NCBI GenBank assembly: GCA_919902475.1
Contig: CAKKRA010000264.1
Span: forward strand, 1 to 13,856
Source: Nitrospiria bacterium
GTDB lineage: Bacteria > Nitrospirota > CAKKRA01 > 9FT-COMBO-42-15
Reading direction: 5' to 3'
DNA length: 13,856 nucleotides
Position 1 is the stretch's first letter. Each line of letters begins with the position of its first letter. The notes beneath the pieces were generated by a model that had not been told where the DNA came from, ran no database searches, and was given only the letters and a program-made list of their open reading frames with translations. Below, piece by piece: positions 1 to 6,215 of this stretch. Both the position numbers and the translations under genes were made by a program.

Positions 1-2
1 TT

Positions 3-674
3 CTTGATATTACAGCATCCCATGAAAAGAGAAAGACTATTATAGATGTGGTTATGCACACAGCAGAGCAGGTCTTTATGCCGTTGACTGTTGGCGGAGG
101 CATAAAGAGCCTTGATGACATACGCAATCTTTTAAAAGCAGGCTGCGACAAGGTTTCAATAAACACAACAGCAGTGGAAAATCCAGAGTTTATTAAAGAG
201 GCGTCAGAGAGATTCGGAAGCCAGTGTATTGTTGTGGCGATTGATGCGAAAAGGGTCAAGGGTCAAGGGTCAGGGGTCAAGGGTCAGGAAAAGCCCCAAG
301 CCGCAAGCCTCCAGTCCCTAATCCCGAGTTGGGAAGTCTATACGCATGGCGGCAGGAAGCCTACTGGCATTGATGCAGTGAAATGGGCAAAGAAGATGGA
401 GGAGTACGGCGCTGGTGAGATTCTTTTAACAAGCATGGACAAGGACGGCACAAAGGACGGCTATGATATTGAGCTTACAAAGGCTGTTTCAGAGGCAGTA
501 ACAATACCTTTGATTGCATCTGGCGGCGCCGGGAATCTTGAGCATCTATATGAAGGACTGAAAAAGGGAAAGGCAGATGCAGTATTAGCAGCATCTATTT
601 TTCATTATAAGGAGTATACAATCAGAGAGGCAAAGGAGTATCTAAAGGCAAAAGGGGTTGTGGTGCGGCTATAA
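3..674 (+). CDS. hisF: Imidazole glycerol phosphate synthase cyclase subunit HisF (5' end missing)
   Basis: HisF is the cyclase half of the HisH/HisF synthase; it uses ammonia from HisH to turn PRFAR into imidazole glycerol phosphate and AICAR. The reading frame is open from base 3, giving LDITAS, so about 50 N-terminal residues including the first catalytic Asp lie outside the window. Family blocks seen in order are LTVGGGI, DKVSINT, VVAIDAKRV (second catalytic Asp, codon at 243-245), GAGEILLTSMDKDGT, PLIASGGAG and ALAASIFH, with a normal C-terminus. One oddity stands out. The loop after AIDAKRV carries about 20 more residues than Thermotoga HisF, and these are encoded by five GGGTCAA-type heptamers plus a low-complexity tail (about 258-329). 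The barrel blocks on both sides are intact, so the protein is probably functional. Identity is secure. Confidence 0.97.
   Translation, partial: LDITASHEKRKTIIDVVMHTAEQVFMPLTVGGGIKSLDDIRNLLKAGCDKVSINTTAVENPEFIKEASERFGSQCIVVAIDAKRVKGQGSGVKGQEKPQAASLQSLIPSWEVYTHGGRKPTGIDAVKWAKKMEEYGAGEILLTSMDKDGTKDGYDIELTKAVSEAVTIPLIASGGAGNLEHLYEGLKKGKADAVLAASIFHYKEYTIREAKEYLKAKGVVVRL
253..287 (+). repeat. Heptamer tandem repeat inside hisF
   Basis: Five consecutive 7-bp units read GGGTCAA, GGGTCAA, GGGTCAG, GGGTCAA, GGGTCAG. They lie in frame just after the codons for the catalytic AIDAKRV block of HisF. Three units make 21 nt, so the array encodes a seven-residue period (VKGQGSG, VKGQ). The following 288-329 stretch is also unlike HisF. 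A related array ends hisIE at 3797-3824. Confidence 0.85.
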
Positions 675-683
675 AAATTAATC

Positions 684-706
684 CCCTCTCCCCTTTGGGG
701 AGAGGG
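684..706. repeat. G/C-rich hairpin repeat between hisF and the next gene
   Basis: CCCTCTCCCC (684-693) and GGGGAGAGGG (697-706) form a perfect 10-bp stem with a TTT loop. No T-run follows, so it does not look like an intrinsic terminator. It continues into GGGTGAGGGGT, the same string found after hisIE at 3812-3822, which marks it as a dispersed repeat family. Its GAGGGG end (714-719) is the only Shine-Dalgarno-like string before the ATG at 730. Confidence 0.7.
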
Positions 707-729
707 ATAGGGTGAGGGGTATTCAGATT

Positions 730-912
730 ATGACTGACATAGAAATTGCCAAAGAGGCGGTAAAATTAGAAGAAGAGGCAGAAAAAAGGTACAGAGAGCA
801 GGAGCATCTTTTAAAAGACCCCTTTCTTGTTGCCTTAGTTGAGGGATTGCGCAGGAATGAAGAGGATCACGGCAATTTCTTACGAGAGGCGATAAGGAGG
901 CTCGGCGGATGA
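730..912 (+). CDS. Short two-helix ferritin/rubrerythrin-like protein (N-terminal half)
   Basis: A 60-residue acidic helical protein. An upstream GTG at 712 lies inside the repeat, so ATG 730 is preferred, with GAGGGG about 10 nt before it. It shows the pattern of helices A and B of a rubrerythrin-type four-helix bundle: a Glu-rich first helix (LEEEAEKRY), a short turn, and a second helix with ExxH (EEDHGNF), the usual di-iron ligand arrangement. It stops after two helices. Its stop codon overlaps the start of the next gene (ATGA at 909-912), and that gene carries the second pair of helices and a zinc ribbon. The two products probably act together or as homodimers, perhaps in peroxide reduction or iron handling. 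Family assignment rests on helix pattern and ligands only. Confidence 0.6.
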   Translation: MTDIEIAKEAVKLEEEAEKRYREQEHLLKDPFLVALVEGLRRNEEDHGNFLREAIRRLGG

Positions 913-1259
913 GGAGCGGCTTTGCAGCAATTTTAAAAACACTCAACCTTAATCTGGATATGGAAAAGAATGCCCTGAGAATATACAGGGAATTTGCAGA
1001 AAAGGTGATGGATAAAGGCCTGAAGGATTTTTTTGTTAAACTTGCAAAGGCAGAGAGCGGACACATAAATGCACTGGCAAATGTAATTAGGATGATAAAT
1101 GAAAAGACCTTTGATGTAAGCTTCTTCTGCCCTGTGTGCGGCTGGAGGATAAACTTTGGAAAGGACCCAAAGACCGGCGATGTTACAAGGTGCCGCATGT
1201 GTGGTGTGAGTTTTGAATTAACAGAAGAGAATGGGGATTTTGGTTTTAAGAGGATATGA
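909..1259 (+). CDS. Rubrerythrin-like two-helix protein with C-terminal zinc ribbon
   Basis: A 116-residue protein whose ATG overlaps the previous stop by 4 nt, indicating translational coupling. Residues about 15-62 form two helices with Glu19 in the first (MEKNALRIYREFA) and Glu49-x-x-His52 in the second (KAESGH), the half-site pattern of di-iron ferritin-like proteins. Residues 74-98 hold CPVC and CRMC separated by 17 residues, a rubredoxin-like or zinc-ribbon knuckle pair as in rubrerythrin tails. Together with the upstream 60-residue product it reconstitutes one rubrerythrin-sized protein. The split could be natural or derived from an ancestral fused gene. It overlaps the next start by 4 nt, so all three genes are likely co-translated. 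A redox or oxidative-stress role is inferred. Confidence 0.65.
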   Translation: MRSGFAAILKTLNLNLDMEKNALRIYREFAEKVMDKGLKDFFVKLAKAESGHINALANVIRMINEKTFDVSFFCPVCGWRINFGKDPKTGDVTRCRMCGVSFELTEENGDFGFKRI

Positions 1260-3136
1260 TAGAGATGACAGTTAAGCTTTACAGATTAACAACCTGCTAT
1301 AAGTGCGATGAGGTAGAGGCATTTTTAAACAGCAAGTCGGTTTCTTTTGAGTCTGTTGTTGTTGATGAATTAAAGGGTGATGAACAGGAGAGGATGCTTA
1401 CTGACATATACCGATTAACAGGCCAGAGGTCATTTCCGGTAGTTGATATTGACGGAAACACTGTAATAGGTTTTGATGAAAAGAAGCTGAGGCATCTTTT
1501 GAGCCTTCCTGCAAGGGAGGGCGCTGCCAAGGCTGCTACAAAGGCTATTCGCGAGGTTGTAACAACAAAGCAGATTGAAGGGCTTCTTGAGTGGATAAAG
1601 AATACAGCAGATGCCTTCGGCTGTAAGGTGAATCCTGATAAGGCAATATTGCAGAACATCCTTGACGGCCTGATAAAAAATGAGAGGAGATACGGGTACC
1701 GCTCCTGTCCGTGCAGGCTTGCGTCAGGCGATTATCTTAAAGACAGCGATATTATCTGCCCCTGCGCATATATGAGCTGGGATTTAGAGGTATACGGCAG
1801 ATGCTACTGCAGCCTCTATGTTAATGAAAAATACATTGCAAAGGACGCATCCCTTCCGCAATATTTGATTGACAGTCGTGAGAGCGGAAGGGGCGCCCTT
1901 GATATAGGACAGGTGCACGAGGCAAAGAAGGTTCTCCCTTCATTTAAGACACATCTAAGATTTGCAAGCTTTATGGTAGGCTCCTTTTCAAGGGATAAGA
2001 TAAAGGAGGGTTTTATAAATATTGTTGAGTCCATCGGCCTGAAACAGGAGGATATAAAATGGCGGGAGATTGTGGCAGTGGCGGTTGGCAAGGATGAGAG
2101 CGGCAATCAGCTCATGGCAAAGATGGATCAGGGCATGGATGTTTATACATATCAGATATGGTTTCCCAAAAAAACGGACTTTGAGTTTATTCGCGGCAGC
2201 ATTGTTGATGCAGATATATTTATATATGACCAGCAGATGACAGGCATGGAGGTTGAGAAGGCCATTGGAGGCAAGGAGGGTTTTGGGAGCATTGTAAGGG
2301 ATGATATAAGGGTCTATGGAGACTTTGATTTTTACAGGGGCGGGAGGGACAAGTTTGTGATCACAGCGGATCCTGTAAGGATTACAGAAGATGCGTTGGA
2401 GGCTATTATTAAAGAGATTACAATACTTGAGAACTGCTATTATCTTTTGAGAAATGAGAGGCAGAAATATATACTTTCATCAGACAGGATGAATGATATT
2501 GAGGCTGGTCTTGTGGGAAAATTTTCAGCTATCAGCATGAATCTGCCAAAGGCAACACCAGATGACCTGAGGGAGTGGCTCTACACCTTAAGCACAAAGT
2601 TTGGCGAGATAGCCGGCATATCTGAGGAGGTCAGGCACTATTCATCTGATACAGGAAGCAGGATAGAGTTGATAAGGAATATCTTAAAGGAATGGGGAGA
2701 AATGCCTATAGAAGGAAGGAACTCTCTTAACAGATTCTATTTCTCCGCAACAGTATCCCTCGGAGATGATTATCAGAGGCTCTCAAGGCGAATAGACGGC
2801 TTAAGGCGGGAGATGATAGATTTAATGACTAATCTAAGGACAAAGGTTGATTTGAATATTCAGGAGCAGAGTCTGGAGCTTCAAAAGAGCGTGGATGAGA
2901 CTACAAAGACACAGGTGAAGCTGCAGAGGACTGTTGAAGGGCTCTCTGTTATTATCCTTTCATATTATATAGTCAGCATAGCTAAATTTGTATTTGACGG
3001 TCTGAAGTCCGGAGGTCTTATTGATATGTCAACATCAGTTTTGACAGCTATTTTTGTGCCAATTGCAATATTAATCAGCCTGCTTCTTACCAAAGAGGTG
3101 AAGGAGTGGCGGGCTAAAAAGAAGGAGAAGAAATAA
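1256..3136 (+). CDS. Glutaredoxin / ferredoxin:thioredoxin reductase catalytic domain / DUF3422-like membrane protein fusion
   Basis: A 626-residue protein built from three parts. Residues 5-83 are a glutaredoxin-like fold with Cys14-Tyr-Lys-Cys17 and the cis-Pro motif SFPVV (60-63). Residues about 105-200 match the catalytic (beta) subunit of ferredoxin:thioredoxin reductase: C151PC153, C168PC170 and C183YC185. By family precedent Cys151, 168, 170 and 183 bind the 4Fe-4S cluster and Cys153/Cys185 form the redox disulfide. Residues about 235-620 resemble DUF3422, including the RTKVDL...LQRTVEGLSV...SYY block before two hydrophobic segments (about 563-580 and 593-612) and a basic tail. It therefore looks like a membrane-anchored disulfide reductase with its redox heads in the cytosol. 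The first two domains are clear; the DUF3422 match comes from remembered family motifs. It overlaps the upstream ferritin-like gene by 4 nt. Confidence 0.8.
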   Translation: MIEMTVKLYRLTTCYKCDEVEAFLNSKSVSFESVVVDELKGDEQERMLTDIYRLTGQRSFPVVDIDGNTVIGFDEKKLRHLLSLPAREGAAKAATKAIREVVTTKQIEGLLEWIKNTADAFGCKVNPDKAILQNILDGLIKNERRYGYRSCPCRLASGDYLKDSDIICPCAYMSWDLEVYGRCYCSLYVNEKYIAKDASLPQYLIDSRESGRGALDIGQVHEAKKVLPSFKTHLRFASFMVGSFSRDKIKEGFINIVESIGLKQEDIKWREIVAVAVGKDESGNQLMAKMDQGMDVYTYQIWFPKKTDFEFIRGSIVDADIFIYDQQMTGMEVEKAIGGKEGFGSIVRDDIRVYGDFDFYRGGRDKFVITADPVRITEDALEAIIKEITILENCYYLLRNERQKYILSSDRMNDIEAGLVGKFSAISMNLPKATPDDLREWLYTLSTKFGEIAGISEEVRHYSSDTGSRIELIRNILKEWGEMPIEGRNSLNRFYFSATVSLGDDYQRLSRRIDGLRREMIDLMTNLRTKVDLNIQEQSLELQKSVDETTKTQVKLQRTVEGLSVIILSYYIVSIAKFVFDGLKSGGLIDMSTSVLTAIFVPIAILISLLLTKEVKEWRAKKKEKK

Positions 3137-3137
3137 A

Positions 3138-3809
3138 TTGGGTCTGATTGATAAAATAAAATTTGACAATAATGGTTTGATACCGGCAATTATACAGGAT
3201 TGCAAAGACAACACAATCCTGATGGTCGCGTTTATGAATAAAGAGTCAGTTCAAAAAACATTGGACACAGGACTTACGCACTTTTGGAGTCGCTCAAGGC
3301 AGAAGCTCTGGCAGAAGGGCGAGACATCAGGGAATATTCAAAAAGTAAAAGATATATTTATTGACTGTGATACTGATACGCTCTTAATCAAGGTTGAGCA
3401 GACAGGCCCTGCCTGCCATACAAATAAGAGGTCATGCTTTTACAGAAGATTCAATGAAAAGATGGATGAAATAAAGGATACAGAGCTGTCCTCTGATATG
3501 ATGAAAAAGGTCTTTGATATAATCATGGACAGGAAGGCAAATCCAAAGGAGGGCTCCTATGTTGCATCCTTATTCAAGAATGGCAAGGACAAGATATTAA
3601 AAAAGATATCAGAAGAGGCAGGTGAGGTAGTAATTGCCTCAAAGGATGATAAAAAAGAAGAGATTGTGTATGAGATAACAGACCTCATGTTTCATCTTTT
3701 AGTAGTAATGGGTTATCACAATATTGCGCCAGAGGATATATATAATGAATTAGAAAAAAGGTTTAACAAGCCGCATAAGGGGCAGGGAAAAGCAAAGGGT
3801 CAAGGGTGA
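3138..3809 (+). CDS. hisIE: Bifunctional phosphoribosyl-AMP cyclohydrolase / phosphoribosyl-ATP pyrophosphatase
   Basis: This enzyme carries out steps 2 and 3 of histidine synthesis, converting PR-ATP to PR-AMP and then opening the adenine ring to give ProFAR. Residues 1-105 are the HisI domain: GLIPAIIQD, FWSRSRQKLW, KGETSGN, then D76CDTD80 (Mg) and Cys77, Cys93 and Cys100 (Zn), with GPACHT and RSCFYRR. Residues about 118-207 are the HisE domain: RKANPKEGSYVASL, KILKKISEEAGEVVIA, EITDLMFHLLV. The start is TTG, one base after the upstream stop, with AGGAG 10 nt before it; no better start exists. The last ~14 residues (KPHKGQGKAKGQG) are encoded by a G-rich repeat that also supplies the stop codon, so the natural C-terminus was probably replaced. 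Function is secure. Confidence 0.96.
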   Translation: MGLIDKIKFDNNGLIPAIIQDCKDNTILMVAFMNKESVQKTLDTGLTHFWSRSRQKLWQKGETSGNIQKVKDIFIDCDTDTLLIKVEQTGPACHTNKRSCFYRRFNEKMDEIKDTELSSDMMKKVFDIIMDRKANPKEGSYVASLFKNGKDKILKKISEEAGEVVIASKDDKKEEIVYEITDLMFHLLVVMGYHNIAPEDIYNELEKRFNKPHKGQGKAKGQG

Positions 3810-3824
3810 AGGGGTGAGGGGTTA
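3797..3824 (+). repeat. Degenerate heptamer array at the hisIE 3' end
   Basis: Four 7-bp units, GGGTCAA, GGGTGAA, GGGGTGA and GGGGTTA, span the last hisIE codons and the following bases. The hisIE stop (TGA, 3807-3809) falls in the second unit. It is the same unit type as the array inside hisF at 253-287. Confidence 0.7.
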
Positions 3825-3873
3825 GGTAAAAAACAGGCTGTTAAAAAAAACTTACCGAATGCTCACTCATAAG

Positions 3874-3944
3874 TGTCATTCCTGCATGTTTTTAGCGGGA
3901 ATCCAGAAAATCTGGATGCCTGACAGAAACATTCAGGCATGACA
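3874..3944. repeat. REP-like imperfect palindrome (double hairpin)
   Basis: Two 34-nt arms (3874-3907 and 3911-3944) are inverted copies matching at 27 of 34 positions, with a 3-nt centre. Each arm also folds alone: ATTCCTGC/GCGGGAAT (3878-3885 with 3895-3902, one wobble) and the perfect ATGCCTGA/TCAGGCAT (3916-3923 with 3933-3940). The inner GCGGGAATCCAG is typical of dispersed REP-type elements in many proteobacterial genomes. It lies in the otherwise empty gap between hisIE and the HIT gene and has no T-run for termination. Confidence 0.75.
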
Positions 3945-3981
3945 TTGTTAATGATTTTTCGACTAAAAAGGAGAGACTGCC

Positions 3982-4326
3982 ATGTCTGACTGCATCTTTT
4001 GTAAAATCATAAAAAAAGAGATTCCATCCAAGATTGTGTATGAAGATGATATGGTTATTGCCTTTGAGGATGTAAATCCGCAGGCGCCTGTGCATCTTCT
4101 AATTGTTCCAAGAAAGCATATACCAACCCTTCTTGATTTAACGCCAGAGGATAATCAGTTAATTGGCCACATTTTTTTAACTGCTAATAACCTTGCGAAA
4201 AATAAGGGAATTTCAGTCCCTGGCTTCAGGACTGTCTTTAATTGCAATAAAGATGCCGGCCAGGCTGTATATCATATACATCTTCATATCTTAGGCGGCA
4301 GGGGGATGGCGTGGCCTCCTGGTTAG
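3982..4326 (+). CDS. HIT-family (HINT-type) nucleotide-binding hydrolase
   Basis: A 114-residue protein of usual HINT length. It begins MSDCIFCKIIKKEIPSKIVYEDD and carries the zinc-linked C4xxC7 pair of bacterial HINT proteins. The middle holds AFEDVNPQAPVHLLIVPRKHI, and the histidine triad HIHLHILGGR sits near the C-terminus, followed by MAWPPG. Family members hydrolyse purine nucleoside phosphoramidates and adenylates; the physiological substrate here is unknown. AAGGAGA (3968-3974) lies 7 nt upstream of the ATG. It follows the his genes after a repeat-bearing gap and ends 19 nt before the strong rpsU promoter, so it is probably the last gene of the first transcription unit. Confidence 0.95.
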   Translation: MSDCIFCKIIKKEIPSKIVYEDDMVIAFEDVNPQAPVHLLIVPRKHIPTLLDLTPEDNQLIGHIFLTANNLAKNKGISVPGFRTVFNCNKDAGQAVYHIHLHILGGRGMAWPPG

Positions 4327-4345
4327 AGGATAATCTTAAAAAACC

Positions 4346-4374
4346 TTGACAGTATGTAGCAGCTCTGTTATAAT
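4346..4374 (+). promoter_or_regulatory. Consensus sigma-70 promoter for rpsU-yqeY
   Basis: TTGACA (4346-4351) and TATAAT (4369-4374) are both perfect consensus boxes with an optimal 17-nt spacer. The predicted start near 4380-4382 gives a leader of about 120 nt before rpsU. This is the strongest promoter signal in the window and fits a ribosomal protein gene. The housekeeping sigma factor that would read it is encoded 3.7 kb downstream. Confidence 0.9.
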
Positions 4375-4431
4375 ACAATATTTTCAAGAAGTTAAGAAAA
4401 TAAGGTCGAAGGACTGGATTTTTAAGTATTT

Positions 4432-4464
4432 TTTCCATTATTTTTAAGTTATTTTTAATGGAAA
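4432..4464 (+). promoter_or_regulatory. Leader hairpin upstream of rpsU
   Basis: TTTCCATTA (4432-4440) and TAATGGAAA (4456-4464) form a perfect 9-bp stem with a 15-nt U-rich loop, inside the predicted rpsU leader. A U-rich string TTTTTAAGT-ATTTTT occurs twice (4419-4434 and 4441-4455). The hairpin ends about 20 nt before the GGGGAGGGG ribosome binding site. It could affect mRNA stability or feedback by S21, but no known motif is recognised. Confidence 0.5.
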
Positions 4465-4500
4465 GCGCTTGTGCTACAGCAGAGGGGAGGGGAAAAATGA

Positions 4501-4710
4501 ATGCCAGTTGTGAGAATAAGGGAGAACGAATCCTTTGAAAATGCCCTGAGAAGGTTTAAAAAGCAGTGCGAAAAGTCCGGGCTTCTCTCAGAGATAAGGA
4601 AGAGGGAGCATTATGAGAAACCCAGCGTAAAGAAAAAGAAAAAGGCCATTGCAGCAAAGAAAAAGGCCATAAAAAAATTAAAAGGCTTTACAACGCATCA
4701 AGAGGAGTAA
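4501..4710 (+). CDS. rpsU: 30S ribosomal protein S21
   Basis: A 69-residue highly basic protein that binds the 30S platform near the 3' end of 16S rRNA and helps initiation. It has the family signature MPVVRIRENESFENALRRFKKQCEKSG, then a Lys-rich helical tail (KKKKKAIAAKKKAIKK). The ATG at 4501 keeps the canonical N-terminus. An ATG at 4497 overlaps it out of frame and would give only 13 codons. A strong AGGGGAGGGG precedes the start by about 9 nt. It opens an operon with yqeY, whose start is 2 nt after its stop, behind a consensus promoter. The rpsU-dnaG-rpoD order recalls the E. coli macromolecular synthesis operon. Confidence 0.96.
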   Translation: MPVVRIRENESFENALRRFKKQCEKSGLLSEIRKREHYEKPSVKKKKKAIAAKKKAIKKLKGFTTHQEE

Positions 4711-4712
4711 AG

Positions 4713-5168
4713 ATGTCTTTGCAGGAGCAGCTTGTCAATGATATGAAAGAGTCGATGAAATCCGGCGACAGTCTGAAGGTTTCAACTATCAGGATGTTGA
4801 AGGCTGCTATTAAAAATAAAGAGATTGAGAAGGGCGGCACAAGTTATAAGCTTTCAGACAAAGAGATATTAGAGGTTATAGCTACAGCAATTAAACAGCG
4901 GAAGGATTCAATAGAGCAGTTTACAAAAGGCCATCGTCTGGATTTAGCAGAAAAGGAAAAAAGGGAATTAGAGATTCTTCAGGCATATATGCCGCCTCAG
5001 ATGTCAGACGAGGATGTCAAGGCAGAGGTAAAAAAGGCGATTGCAGAGACATCAGCTTCATCCCAGAAGGATATGGGAAAGGTGATGAAGGTCCTGATGC
5101 CGAGGATCGCTGGAAGGGCTGACGGCGCTGTTGTAAACAGGATTGTCAGGGAATTAATCGGCAACTAA
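4713..5168 (+). CDS. yqeY: YqeY/GatB-like domain protein
   Basis: A 151-residue member of the YqeY family, related to the C-terminal tRNA-binding tail domain of GatB/GatE amidotransferases. Recognisable blocks are LKVSTIRMLKAAIKNKEIEKG, LSDKEILEVIATAIKQRKDSIEQF, ELEILQAYMPPQMSDED and the C-terminal KDMGKVMKVLMPRIAGRADGAVVNRIVRELI, which has the GRADG turn of the family. Length is typical. Its exact role is unknown; a link to tRNA or translation is inferred from the GatB relationship and from its constant position beside rpsU. A GAGGAG ribosome binding site overlaps the end of rpsU. A terminator hairpin follows about 30 nt after the stop. Confidence 0.95.
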   Translation: MSLQEQLVNDMKESMKSGDSLKVSTIRMLKAAIKNKEIEKGGTSYKLSDKEILEVIATAIKQRKDSIEQFTKGHRLDLAEKEKRELEILQAYMPPQMSDEDVKAEVKKAIAETSASSQKDMGKVMKVLMPRIAGRADGAVVNRIVRELIGN

Positions 5169-5196
5169 TAATAATCTTTGATATAATAGAATAGGT

Positions 5197-5240
5197 TAAG
5201 GGGCTGCATCTAAATGTATTAGAAAAGCCCCTTATTTTTT
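5197..5240 (+). terminator. Rho-independent terminator after yqeY
   Basis: TAAGGGGCT (5197-5205) pairs perfectly with AGCCCCTTA (5226-5234) across a 20-nt loop and is followed at once by TTTTTTCTTT. It would end or attenuate the strong rpsU-yqeY transcript and keep primase and sigma factor expression lower. The rather long loop leaves room for partial read-through. Confidence 0.8.
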
Positions 5241-5260
5241 CTTTAGTTAGGAGACTCCTT

Positions 5261-6205
5261 GTGAAGCTGATTGGGCTTTACAGTTATTTTATAGAAAAAG
5301 GGATAGGGCTTGACCCAAGGGGTAAAACCGCAGTTGAGAAGGCTTTATCCAAAAAGAATGAGGACTATAAAGCCCTTAAGGATGATGAGAAGAAGGATTT
5401 TGACTTAGAGGCATTAAAGAATCCTTATGCTGATACAAGAATCTTAAACGGTGATGAAGGGCTTGATGTAAAGCGGGTTTTGGTTGGCATAGATATAGAG
5501 GTCGGAGAGATAATCCTTGCGGACAGATTAAGGGAAAAGGGTGAGGCAGTTGACCTTGTAATCTCCCACCATCCTGAAGGCAGGGCATATGCAAACTTTT
5601 ATGAGGTAATGCATATGCAGGCAGACATCCTTAATAAATTCGGCGTGCCCATTAATGTAGCAGAGGATATTTTAAGCGACAGGATTAAAGAGGTTCAGCG
5701 CAGGGTAATGCCCATAAATCATACAAGGGCAGTTGATGCAGCACGGCTCTTGAATATCCCGTTTATGTGCGTGCATACACCTGCTGATAATGCGGTTACT
5801 ACTTATCTGCAGCAGCTCATTGATAACAAAAAACCTGATACCTTAAAGGATGTATTAGAGATTCTAAAAGAGATACCAGAATATCAGGATGCAGCCAAAA
5901 ATAACGCAGGCCCTAATATAATGATAGGTTCAAAGGAGAGGCGGGCAGGAAAGATATTCGTTGATATGACAGGCGGGACAGGCGGTTCTAAGGACGCCTT
6001 TGAAAAACTTTCTCAGGCAGGGGTCGGCACGATAGTCGGCATGCACATCAGCGAAGAACACAGGAAAGAGGCTGAAAAACATCACATAAATGTTGTAATT
6101 GCCGGCCATATATCAAGCGACAATCTCGGGATGAATCTTCTTCTTGACGGTTTGACCTCAATAGATGCTGCAGGATGTTCGGGTTTTACAAGGATAAAAA
6201 GGTAG
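5261..6205 (+). CDS. NIF3/DUF34-family dinuclear metal protein
   Basis: A 314-residue NIF3-like (DUF34) protein starting at GTG with TAGGAG 7 nt upstream. Metal-site motifs are visible: S-His103-His104-P, His172-TPA-Asp176-N, and a C-terminal GHISSDNLGMNLL (His283, Asp287). The family forms toroidal hexamers with a di-metal centre; its biochemical role is unsettled, with proposed hydrolase or metal-handling functions. The N-terminus is unusual. The WDNxG motif expected near the start is replaced by YADTRILNGDEG at 56-67, after an acidic and basic leader of about 55 residues. Genes for NIF3, C4 zinc-ribbon and RNase H proteins often cluster in bacteria, and here they flank dnaG-rpoD. Family assignment is firm; the function is not known. 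Confidence 0.88.
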   Translation: MKLIGLYSYFIEKGIGLDPRGKTAVEKALSKKNEDYKALKDDEKKDFDLEALKNPYADTRILNGDEGLDVKRVLVGIDIEVGEIILADRLREKGEAVDLVISHHPEGRAYANFYEVMHMQADILNKFGVPINVAEDILSDRIKEVQRRVMPINHTRAVDAARLLNIPFMCVHTPADNAVTTYLQQLIDNKKPDTLKDVLEILKEIPEYQDAAKNNAGPNIMIGSKERRAGKIFVDMTGGTGGSKDAFEKLSQAGVGTIVGMHISEEHRKEAEKHHINVVIAGHISSDNLGMNLLLDGLTSIDAAGCSGFTRIKR

Positions 6206-6215
6206 ATTGCTCCTG

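Noticed and set aside
728..1198. Open frame of 156 codons on the - strand
   Set aside because: Antisense to the two ferritin-like genes, which have coherent motifs and overlapping starts and stops; the antisense product has none.
4497..4538. ATG four bases before the rpsU start
   Set aside because: It opens only 13 codons out of frame, while ATG 4501 gives the exact S21 N-terminus.
5182..5187. TATAAT after yqeY as a promoter -10 for the NIF3 gene
   Set aside because: No acceptable -35 lies 15-19 nt upstream and a terminator follows directly.
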